A DNA stretch of 64,000 nt. Source: Salinimicrobium terrae DSM 17865. Its GTDB lineage: Bacteria; Bacteroidota; Bacteroidia; Flavobacteriales; Flavobacteriaceae. The stretch lies in the NCBI RefSeq assembly GCF_000424665.1, contig NZ_KE384221.1:143913-207912 (forward strand), written 5' to 3'. The notes under the pieces are model-generated. The model was not told where the DNA came from. It was given only the letters and a program-made list of their open reading frames with translations, and searched no databases. Positions 7,450 to 14,325 of the stretch are shown in pieces; the first letter of the stretch is position 1, and the number at the start of each line of letters is the position of its first letter. The position numbers and the translations under genes are program-made.

Positions 7450-9009
7450 ATGCGAAAAGGATTTAAAACGGTATCCCTCTGTCTTGTATTAGTTTTTGTC
7501 GTACTTGGGTTATACTATCCGGTCTTCTGGTGGTTACTTTTATTAATTGGGCTGCCTATCCTGATTGGCCTGTACGATATGCTGCAAAGCAAGAACAATG
7601 TAATGCGCAATTTCCCGCTTTTCGGACATTTTAAAGAATTCATAACTGAAGAGCGTCATGTGATACAGCAGGCAGCGATTGAAAACAGCCGGGAGGGACG
7701 CCCATTTAACTGGATACAGAGGCGTATTGCTTACAGTCGGGCTAGTGAAGAATTGATGAGTCAGCCTTATGGCAGTGAATTTGACCATCGCAAACGGGGC
7801 CATGAATGGCTGATGCATTCCAATAACCCTGTCGACCAGATCGAAGGAGATCTGCGTTTCGTTGTGGGCGGTCCGCAATGTAGCCATCCTTACTCTTCCA
7901 GCATTTTGAATATTTCTGCAATGAGTTATGGCTCCCTGGGACCAAATGCCGTTCGTGCTCTAAACGCTGGAGCACATTTGGGCGGATTTGCCCACAATAC
8001 AGGTGAAGGCGGATTGACAGATTACCACAGGTCATTTGAAGGGGATCTTATCTGGCAAATCGGCACGGCTTACTTCGGCTGCCGGAATGACGACGGGAGT
8101 TTTGATCCGGAAGCTTTCAGGGACAAAGCTAGGGAAGAGCAGGTAAAGATGATCGAGCTGAAAATTTCCCAGGGCGCCAAACCGGGAATGGGTGGACTAC
8201 TTCCGGCAGGAAAAAATACGGAAGAGATCGCCCGCTTCCGGAACATTGAACCGCATAAGGATGTTTTTTCCCCGCCCGCACATCCCGAGTTTTCGGGGGA
8301 TAATGAGATGCTCAAATTTATTCAAAAACTGCGCGAGCTAAGTGGTGGAAAGCCGGTAGGTTTTAAACTCTGTCTTGGAAAACCCAAAGAATTTATTGAT
8401 ATCTGTGAAGCAATTCTGGAAACCAGAATAATGCCCGATTTCATTACTATAGACAGTTCGGAGGGTGGGACCGGTGCCGCAAACTATGATTTTATCCACT
8501 GGGCTGGTATGCATGTTTTCGACAGTCTACCCTTTGCTTATGACACCCTAACCGGTTTCGGTTTTAAAAAGGATATAAGGCTATTGGCCAGTGGCAAAGT
8601 TCTCTCCTCCTTCGATGTGGTTCGAATGCTGGCACTGGGAGCCGACGGTTGTTACTCCGCACGTGCCATGATGCTGTCTCTCGGATGCGTGCAGGCACTG
8701 AAATGCAACACTAATAAATGCCCGACCGGAGTCACTACGCTCAACCCCTCATTAAATAAAGGCCTGGTAGTAGAAGACAAAAAGGTGAAGGTGGCCAACT
8801 TTCACAAACACACCATAGAAGGAGTAAAAGAGCTGATAGCAGCTGCCGGATACAAAGATCTCACTGCAATTAACCGATCTTTGATTTGTCGGCGGCAGAA
8901 TGATTTGTCATTTAAGACTTTGCAGGATATCTATCCCTACGTCGTTGAAGGAGTGCTTTTAAACAAACCTTGGCCAGAGAGCTATCGATCATTTGAAGAT
9001 AAGAATTGA
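7450..9009 (+). CDS. FMN-binding glutamate synthase family protein, 519 aa
   Basis: Start set at ATG 7450; the frame is open back to 7270 but that part overlaps the DUF2231 gene. Two hydrophobic N-terminal helices (residues ~8-40) anchor a catalytic domain homologous to the central and FMN domains of glutamate synthase large subunit. Signatures are SAMSYGSLGPNAVRALNAGA, the GEGG glycine loop, KPGMGGLLPAGK, the FMN phosphate-binding DSSEGGTGAA, and an iron-sulphur cysteine cluster GCVQALKCNTNKCPTG. It lacks the amidotransferase and GXGXG domains of true GltB, as usual for this ~500-residue family, so whether it makes glutamate is unknown. Confidence 0.85.
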   Translation: MRKGFKTVSLCLVLVFVVLGLYYPVFWWLLLLIGLPILIGLYDMLQSKNNVMRNFPLFGHFKEFITEERHVIQQAAIENSREGRPFNWIQRRIAYSRASEELMSQPYGSEFDHRKRGHEWLMHSNNPVDQIEGDLRFVVGGPQCSHPYSSSILNISAMSYGSLGPNAVRALNAGAHLGGFAHNTGEGGLTDYHRSFEGDLIWQIGTAYFGCRNDDGSFDPEAFRDKAREEQVKMIELKISQGAKPGMGGLLPAGKNTEEIARFRNIEPHKDVFSPPAHPEFSGDNEMLKFIQKLRELSGGKPVGFKLCLGKPKEFIDICEAILETRIMPDFITIDSSEGGTGAANYDFIHWAGMHVFDSLPFAYDTLTGFGFKKDIRLLASGKVLSSFDVVRMLALGADGCYSARAMMLSLGCVQALKCNTNKCPTGVTTLNPSLNKGLVVEDKKVKVANFHKHTIEGVKELIAAAGYKDLTAINRSLICRRQNDLSFKTLQDIYPYVVEGVLLNKPWPESYRSFEDKN

Positions 9010-9290
9010 AAATTCTCTAAGCTTTTCATGTTTTTAATTGTGTAAGCCTTAAAAAGCTAGAGACATAGTCACACATTTTTAGAATAAAATATTGATGGCT
9101 GAATTATCTGGAACGTGATGATACCTTTCTAAGTCCGAGGTTTAGCCTTTGGTGAGATTTATTTCTCAGAGTTTTAACCTGAACATGGTTCGGGAGCTTT
9201 TAAAATGTCAATTGAATACTTTTAAATAAGAACATATCAACCAGAAAAGACATCTAAGTAATAAGGATTCTTTCACTATTTGGTCCGTAA
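9010..9290. other. Intergenic region between convergent genes, 281 bp
   Basis: No hairpin with a T run, tRNA or repeated end was recognised. One edge of any element carried by the recombinase might lie here, but no direct repeat partner was found by eye. Confidence 0.4.
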
Positions 9291-10556
9291 TCAACTAAAA
9301 AAAACATGTTTGGAGATCTTCTCTAATCGCTCCATCGGGGAAGCTTTTATATAGCTGTAGAATACTTTCTCTGAAGTATGGCCACTGATAGCCATAATAT
9401 CAATTACAGGCATGTCCGCCTTATAAGCATTTGTACAGAAGCTCCGTCTGGCGGTGTGATTGGTCAAAAGTTGGTGCTTTTTAAAAGTTGTCCTAGTTCG
9501 AGAGCCTCCTTCAGTGCGTTCAATAACAACTTCGTCATTCAGCTTAGCCTTCCTTCCTATACTCTTTAAAGCTTCATTAATTTTTTGCTCAGGGATCATC
9601 ATCGGAAATTGACCATTTCGCTTTTCCAGTATTTCTTGAATGTAGGGATGAAGGGGAATGTGGACAATCTTACCAGTCTTCTGCGTTTTAACTTCCAAAA
9701 ATCTAATTCCTTTATAGGATTTGATGTTCGAGGTAGATAAGCTTTTATAGTCGGAGACTCTTAAACCTGTAACCGCCGCAATGACAAAAAGATCCCTGGC
9801 AACATCTAAATGTAATTGTTTGGAATAATTAATTTCCTTAATACGTTTAATTTCAGACATTGTAAGGTAGATATGGTTTACCTCTTCTTTTGGTTTGGTA
9901 AAAGCTGATTTCTGATAGTCCAGATTTTTGTGGAGCCCTCTTTCAACAGCATCGTGCATGACCGTTTTTATATTTTTAATTTGGGTCCCTATATAATTAT
10001 CCGTGTATTCTTTATCCTGTAGCCATTGAATAAATTCAGAATGAAAAGGAAGGTTTATATGCTGGAAGGCTAACCTCCCACCTAAATGTTTCTCATAGTC
10101 TTTAAGGATGCGGAGAGTGTTCTTATATGGCTTTAACGTGCTCTCAGCAAGAGGTCTGCCGGTACTCGGCCGAGGCTTGCTTTTGTAGTACTCTACGAAC
10201 CACTTGTAGTGATCTGTCAAATACTTTACTTCTTGCTTCCCTCCATTCTTGCTATTCCATTTGATGAGCCGCTCCTTGATGATCCTATTATCGAAGGGAA
10301 TATCTCCCTTCTCTAAATCTCTCAACATTTGTCGGGAAAAGGTTAGAAGTTCGGCTAGATCAGCATTAATATTACTGCTATCGGGTTCCGCTAGAACATT
10401 TTTAACTGCATTGTTCTGTTTGTCCCAGTGTGCAGCCTTTTTTATACTGAACCCGGTTGCGTACCGATACTGCTTTTTTCTGCCGTAATTAAAATGAATG
10501 TAAATGTTTTGTGAAGTTCCTGTTCCTTGGCGAAGTTTTAATTTGACAGATCCCAT
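9291..10556 (-). CDS. Tyrosine recombinase / site-specific integrase, 421 aa
   Basis: Bacteroidota-type integrase: an N-terminal arm-binding region (residues ~1-90, with RKKQYRYATGFSIKK), a SAM-like core-binding domain (~110-215), and a catalytic domain carrying Arg in TGLRVSDY (~267), Lys in KTQKTGK, HTAR at 367-370, His393 in SGHTSE and the nucleophile Tyr402 in FYSYI. All catalytic positions are present, so it should be active. No relaxase, transposition or phage genes accompany it, so it is a solitary recombinase: either a relic of an integrative element or an enzyme acting on a local invertible segment. It is transcribed away from the curli cluster. Confidence 0.9.
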   Translation of the reverse strand: MGSVKLKLRQGTGTSQNIYIHFNYGRKKQYRYATGFSIKKAAHWDKQNNAVKNVLAEPDSSNINADLAELLTFSRQMLRDLEKGDIPFDNRIIKERLIKWNSKNGGKQEVKYLTDHYKWFVEYYKSKPRPSTGRPLAESTLKPYKNTLRILKDYEKHLGGRLAFQHINLPFHSEFIQWLQDKEYTDNYIGTQIKNIKTVMHDAVERGLHKNLDYQKSAFTKPKEEVNHIYLTMSEIKRIKEINYSKQLHLDVARDLFVIAAVTGLRVSDYKSLSTSNIKSYKGIRFLEVKTQKTGKIVHIPLHPYIQEILEKRNGQFPMMIPEQKINEALKSIGRKAKLNDEVVIERTEGGSRTRTTFKKHQLLTNHTARRSFCTNAYKADMPVIDIMAISGHTSEKVFYSYIKASPMERLEKISKHVFFS

Positions 10557-10572
10557 TTCTATGCTGTTAATT

Positions 10573-10594
10573 TGTACCGCCCAATGTACCGCCC
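10573..10594 (-). repeat. Tandem GGGCGGTACA repeat before the integrase
   Basis: Two exact copies of a 10-mer, period 12 bp, starting 17 bp upstream of the integrase start codon. Their position suggests an arm-type or autoregulatory binding site for the recombinase (inference). Confidence 0.4.
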
Positions 10595-10755
10595 TTTTTT
10601 GAATTTAACTTAGTTATGCTTAATATTTTTTCAAATTATATTTACTATATATGCTTATGATGCCCATGTATACGGGTATTAGCACGTGAAAAACCTAAAG
10701 TACGATAAATTGTAGTAAACTAATAAGTAGCCCCTCCGGGGTCACTTATAGCAGA

Positions 10756-10784
10756 AAATCCGCAGCGAAAGCTGCGGTTTTTTT
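10756..10784 (+). terminator. Rho-independent terminator-type hairpin
   Basis: Stem ccgcagc / gctgcgg with a GAAA tetraloop and seven T. No plus-strand gene is seen immediately upstream, so it may end a small unannotated transcript or be left over from a lost gene. Confidence 0.7.
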
Positions 10785-11086
10785 GTCTTTCCGGAAAAAT
10801 GAGCTTGTTCAGAACTTTTTAAGAACTGGACTGATTTTCGGCTATTGAGGTTCTAAAAAGAAGCAATCCATGCATTCTCCTTTCGGCCACGAATTTTTTT
10901 GGCATCCATAAAATATCATTGTTCTCAATTGAAAAGTGTGGAAATATTCCCCTTTTTATGCTAAATTTTATGAATTTAGACACTTTTAAGGTAAGAATTT
11001 TCTTAATAAAGATTCTTTCATTGGTAGTTAACGTAATTTTAACTTTTTATGGATTTCTTGTGAAAATGGTCAATCCGAAATAACAG

Positions 11087-11105
11087 TACCTAAAAGTGGG
11101 TATTG
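11087..11105 (-). promoter_or_regulatory. Curli upstream direct repeat, copy 1
   Basis: Plus-strand tacctaaaagtgggtattg. It shares acctanaagtgg with 11259-11276. Read on the minus strand it resembles the CACTTTATAGGTTA block before the gene at 1438. Possible regulator site (inference). Confidence 0.35.
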
Positions 11106-11258
11106 TAGTTTATCGATTTAATTTTCAGGCTGTTGCGACAGATTTCTTTTTTAGTACATTAGCTTCATTGTTAGATAGAGAAGGTCCTTTTAGCCAGCCC
11201 TACGTCTGAAGCAATAAATTCTTTTTTCAGAGTTTAAAATATCCCCCACAATTTAAGT

Positions 11259-11276
11259 AACCTATAAGTGGTAATG
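11259..11276 (-). promoter_or_regulatory. Curli upstream direct repeat, copy 2
   Basis: Plus-strand aacctataagtggtaatg. The minus strand reads CACTTATAGGTT, matching the motif at 1365 and 4849. It lies 87 bp before the curlin start. Confidence 0.35.
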
Positions 11277-11362
11277 CAATGTCTTTACCGTGGACAAATA
11301 TGTTCGGATTTTATTAACAATTTAAAATAAACCTTTATTAATTAACCAGAAATTATTTTATT

Positions 11363-12205
11363 ATGAAGAAAGTTTTTTTAAGCGCAGCAGCGCTAATAAT
11401 TGGGGCAATTGGATTTGCACAAAACAATGACAGTGATGTAGACCAAAACGGTAGTGGTAACTCAGCAGCTGTGGTACAATCAGGTACGAACCATGATAGT
11501 GATGTTGAACAATCAGGGGATGATCATATTGCAGAGGTGACGCAATCTGGTTCACCAAGTAATACTTCCGAGGTATATCAAAGACTTGGAAACAGTAACG
11601 AAGCTTATGTTACTCAGACTGGTAAGAATAGTAATAGCTATATATTACAAGAAGGTTCAGATAATATTTCTACTGTTCTGCAACGTCCAGTTTGGCTTCA
11701 CGATAGTCATGTAGAGCAGATTGGAGACCGTAATGATTCCTATGTAGAACAGAGAGGTAATAATGATTGGTCCGAGGTATATCAAACTGGAGATGATAAC
11801 ACGAGTTCTGTTGACCAGGGAATAGGATCTGACGGATATTCTTATGTAGAACAAACAGGGGATTTAAATGAGAGCACGGTCAATCAAATTGGCGCTAGCA
11901 ATTCAACAGTTTTTCAAATAGGAGATTCGAACATAAGTACAGTAGACCAAAGTGGTGCTAATATTTCGTTAGTTGATCAGTCCGGTAATTCTAATATGTC
12001 TGAAGTGTTCCAAGGAGGTCCGACCGGAGCTCATTTAGTAGGTTCAGGTAATAATTCAACAGTGTATCAGACAGGAGACTTTAATGATAGTTTTGTAAAT
12101 CAGTATGGCGATAATAACATGAGTACTGTTAATCAAACAGGGAACAGTCATGTGAGCACGGTAGATCAGATTGGAAACGGAAATACTTCAACTGTAAGCC
12201 AATAA
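11363..12205 (+). CDS. Curlin-repeat major fibre subunit (CsgA-like), 280 aa
   Basis: Signal peptide ending GFAQ, then about 22 consecutive units of ~11 residues with the curlin pattern (V-x-Q-x-G-x-x-N-x-S-x-V, for example VEQIGDRNDSYV and VNQTGNSHVSTV) running to the last residue. Paired strands of this kind stack into the beta-solenoid of curli amyloid. It is about twice as long as E. coli CsgA (~150 aa, five ~22-residue repeats). It is Asn/Asp/Ser/Gln-rich and cysteine-free. As first gene of the cluster, followed by a hairpin, it is likely the most abundant product. It would be exported as unfolded monomer through the CsgG pore encoded downstream. Confidence 0.88.
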   Translation: MKKVFLSAAALIIGAIGFAQNNDSDVDQNGSGNSAAVVQSGTNHDSDVEQSGDDHIAEVTQSGSPSNTSEVYQRLGNSNEAYVTQTGKNSNSYILQEGSDNISTVLQRPVWLHDSHVEQIGDRNDSYVEQRGNNDWSEVYQTGDDNTSSVDQGIGSDGYSYVEQTGDLNESTVNQIGASNSTVFQIGDSNISTVDQSGANISLVDQSGNSNMSEVFQGGPTGAHLVGSGNNSTVYQTGDFNDSFVNQYGDNNMSTVNQTGNSHVSTVDQIGNGNTSTVSQ

Positions 12206-12236
12206 TCCTGTTTTATATAAGAAATCTTTTAAAAAA

Positions 12237-12264
12237 GTGGGCGCTGAAAAAAATCAGCGCCTAC
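12237..12264 (+). terminator. Hairpin after the curlin gene (partial terminator / stoichiometry element)
   Basis: Stem gtgggcgctga / tcagcgcctac (G-U closed) with an A6 loop and a short T run. In a curli operon it would reduce readthrough so that the subunit message exceeds the assembly-factor messages (inference). Confidence 0.6.
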
Positions 12265-12287
12265 TTTTACTATTAAATATTAGAATA

Positions 12288-12536
12288 ATGAAAATATTGA
12301 AAAACCTTTATTTCATATTTCTACTTGTTGGTATTGATGGATTTTCTCAAAGTCTTATTAATACAGGAGATGATCTTTTTCAAAATGACAAAAAAGAATT
12401 TGACAATTTTGTTGCCATTCCAGCTCCGACCATAGGTCTTGTCGAGGTGAAGGAAAGTTTGCAATCGAATAACCAGGTTTTTGTGGAGCAAATAGGGGTG
12501 GGAAATGATATAAATGCAAATATATCCGCTCAATAA
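12288..12536 (+). CDS. Small curlin-like protein, 82 aa
   Basis: Start set at ATG 12288, whose product begins with a signal peptide (MKILKNLYFIFLLVG... cleaved near GFSQ). The ATG at 12237 lies in the preceding hairpin and is not used. A linker of ~40 residues precedes one curlin-like unit (NNQVFVEQIGVGNDINA) at the extreme C-terminus. That unit matches the first repeat of the next gene (HQVFIEQIGSYN), so the two are paralogues. A single repeat cannot form a fibre alone; a nucleator, cap or truncated minor subunit is possible. Flanked by hairpins on both sides. Confidence 0.7.
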   Translation: MKILKNLYFIFLLVGIDGFSQSLINTGDDLFQNDKKEFDNFVAIPAPTIGLVEVKESLQSNNQVFVEQIGVGNDINANISAQ

Positions 12537-12559
12537 GTAACTAACCAATTATAAGGATA

Positions 12560-12581
12560 AGGGCATCCACCCGGATGCCTT
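12560..12581 (+). terminator. Intra-cluster hairpin
   Basis: Stem agggcatcc / ggatgcctt (one G-U pair) with loop accc; a T-rich stretch follows after about 15 bp. Weak terminator or processing hairpin between two small curlin-like genes. Confidence 0.5.
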
Positions 12582-12621
12582 TATATCTTTCAAAAATTTT
12601 TTTTGACCGAAAAGAAATAGT

Positions 12622-13128
12622 ATGAAAAAGTTTATTTTTTTATTTATTATACTTTTAACCAGTGCGTCTTATTCGCAGGGCACATCGGGCATGTCAGAAC
12701 CTAGAAATGTTGAAAAAGAGAATTTTTTACTTGCTATGGTGCAGGAGAATTTTGACTTGGGAAAAGCTGCTTTGGCTCAACCTTCAACCGGTCATCAGGT
12801 ATTTATTGAACAAATTGGAAGCTACAATGTGGTGGAGGCTAAAGTTGTTTCAGAAAAAAATAATCTTAATATAAATCAACACGGCAATCAAAATACAATT
12901 TTGATGGAGGTAATGTCGAAATCTACCACCGGAAATATTACTCAAACCGGACACCAGAATTATTCTTTAGATTTTGCAAATGATCCAACTCAGGAAATAA
13001 ACCTTGACCTTACCCAGAATGGCAACGGCCATCATTTCGAAAGATATGGGTCTAATTCTATTGGTAACAATCTTAAATTTGAGATGACTGGGGAGTCTCA
13101 GACCATTATTGTCAGGAATTTTAAATGA
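12622..13128 (+). CDS. Minor curlin-like subunit (CsgB-like), 168 aa
   Basis: Signal peptide (SASYSQ), ~40-residue linker, then three curlin-type units: VFIEQIGSYNVVEAKV, LNINQHGNQNTILM and NITQTGHQNYSLDF. A degenerate fourth lies around LDLTQNGNGHHFER, and the protein ends in a basic tail (IIVRNFK). Few repeats with a diverged C-terminus resemble a nucleator (CsgB) more than the main fibre subunit, but the assignment is by position and composition only. The stop codon overlaps the next start (ATGA at 13125-13128), so translation is coupled to the CsgE-type gene. Confidence 0.7.
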   Translation: MKKFIFLFIILLTSASYSQGTSGMSEPRNVEKENFLLAMVQENFDLGKAALAQPSTGHQVFIEQIGSYNVVEAKVVSEKNNLNINQHGNQNTILMEVMSKSTTGNITQTGHQNYSLDFANDPTQEINLDLTQNGNGHHFERYGSNSIGNNLKFEMTGESQTIIVRNFK

Positions 13129-13895
13129 ATTTAAACTCTTCAAATATTACTAATTTAAAGCACTGGTTATTCCTACCGGTTTTTCTGTTTTATAGTATAG
13201 TTATAGGACAGAATTTTAATGCAGAAGTGGAGGCGGTTCTAAAAATTGATGATACTAAGGATGACCTTCTCGAAGTGACTGGTGTGGCCACCAATAAAAC
13301 AGAAGGTAATTTCAGTTTAAGATATGAGCTGGCAGTAATAACTTCAGACGAAAACAAGAATTCCTCAAGGAATTCTCAGGAAGGAAGGTTCACCCTGGGA
13401 TCTAACGAAACCAAGGAACTTTCCACAACATCTGTTTCTGTAAATCCTACCCAACAGACAATAATTCTTCTACTACTTTATGATCTTGATGAAAAAGTAA
13501 TCGGAACTGCGAGACAAGTTTACAATGAAAAAAATGAGGAACAACAGAGTTCAGAAAACACCGCTTCTTACCAAAAGGAAAACGAAGGGATCGAACTTAC
13601 AGGATTTGTTACTGAAAATACTAAAACCAAACCAGGAAGAGATTTCTATGATTTTTTTTATCAACAATATAGCCTTAGCGCATCTAAAAGCAATAAGATG
13701 ATTCATGTAGATGAAACTATAAGTTTTGGACGTACCACAAGAATAATTGTAAAGGTAGAAGACCGGGTAGTTTACCAATTCTTCGCACGACCACGTCTAG
13801 ACTTTTTAAAAGAGCAGGCAAATGAAGCACTTCGGCAAGTAAACCGATACCTGGAATATCTTGAAAACCGAAATGAATACAATACTAAGTACTAA
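13125..13895 (+). CDS. csgE: CsgE-type curli assembly protein with extra N-terminal domain, 256 aa
   Basis: Residues ~150-256 match CsgE, the periplasmic adaptor that delivers curlin to the CsgG pore: GRDFYDFFYQQYSL, an IHVDETISFGRTTRIIVKVEDRVVYQFF block and a helical C-terminus. E. coli CsgE is only ~130 residues. Here a signal-anchor region (residues ~10-28) and a beta-rich domain of ~100 residues (alternating strands from AEVEAVLKI to IGTARQVY) precede it. That domain resembles the immunoglobulin-like fold of the CsgC/CsgH amyloid inhibitors (inference). The start overlaps the upstream stop; CsgF follows 14 bp downstream. Confidence 0.85.
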   Translation: MNLNSSNITNLKHWLFLPVFLFYSIVIGQNFNAEVEAVLKIDDTKDDLLEVTGVATNKTEGNFSLRYELAVITSDENKNSSRNSQEGRFTLGSNETKELSTTSVSVNPTQQTIILLLLYDLDEKVIGTARQVYNEKNEEQQSSENTASYQKENEGIELTGFVTENTKTKPGRDFYDFFYQQYSLSASKSNKMIHVDETISFGRTTRIIVKVEDRVVYQFFARPRLDFLKEQANEALRQVNRYLEYLENRNEYNTKY

Positions 13896-13909
13896 CCCAA
13901 TCTACTATA

Positions 13910-14311
13910 ATGAAAATTTTATTTTTTTTGGCATTTGTTTTTGTAGGCCTTAGTTCCTTTGCTCAGGATTTGGTCTATACCCCTAAAAATCCCGCCTTTG
14001 GTGGAAATCCATATAACTCACAATGGTTATTGGCATCTGCACAGGCACAGAATTCTTTTAAAGACCCTAATGCCTCTTCCCGTGAACAATTGTCGGAGCT
14101 GGATCGCTTTACCCAAAGCCTCAATTCTCAACTTTTGGGCCAGGTGAGCAGGAGGTTGTTTACAGAGCAATTTGGTAGCGGAGACCTTGAACCAGGCACC
14201 TATACTTTTGGAAGTCTTGCGGTAGATATATATCCATCAAATGAAGGACTTGTAATAAACATTCTGGATACAGTCACTGGTGAACAAACCCAAATAATCA
14301 TCCCAAATTAA
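13910..14311 (+). CDS. csgF: CsgF, curli nucleation/extrusion factor, 133 aa
   Basis: Signal peptide (FAQ) followed by the hallmark CsgF N-terminus DLVYTPKNPAFGGNPYNS and AQAQN, the segment known to insert into the CsgG channel and narrow it. The length matches CsgF of Proteobacteria (~138 aa). It would be secreted through CsgG and hold nucleator and fibre at the surface. It sits 14 bp after csgE and 14 bp before csgG, in one operon. Confidence 0.93.
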   Translation: MKILFFLAFVFVGLSSFAQDLVYTPKNPAFGGNPYNSQWLLASAQAQNSFKDPNASSREQLSELDRFTQSLNSQLLGQVSRRLFTEQFGSGDLEPGTYTFGSLAVDIYPSNEGLVINILDTVTGEQTQIIIPN

Positions 14312-14325
14312 TTTACCTAGATTTC

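Larger units (their letters stand above)
10595..11362. other. Regulatory intergenic region between integrase and curli cluster, ~770 bp
   Basis: AT-rich. Contains a GC hairpin (gcccc / gggg inside taagt...actta, ~10727-10751), a strong terminator-type hairpin (10756-10784), and two related direct repeats (11087-11105 and 11259-11276). No gene, tRNA or recognisable attachment site was seen. The last 80 bp is presumably the curlin leader. Confidence 0.5.

Noticed and set aside
10595..11362. tRNA or tmRNA as an attachment site for the integrase
   Set aside because: No cloverleaf, T-loop (GGTTCAA) or CCA-type end was found; the GC hairpin at 10727-10751 is too short.
12237..12287. Earlier ATG for the 82-residue curlin-like protein
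   Set aside because: It falls within the hairpin after the major curlin gene and puts 17 polar residues before a clear signal peptide.
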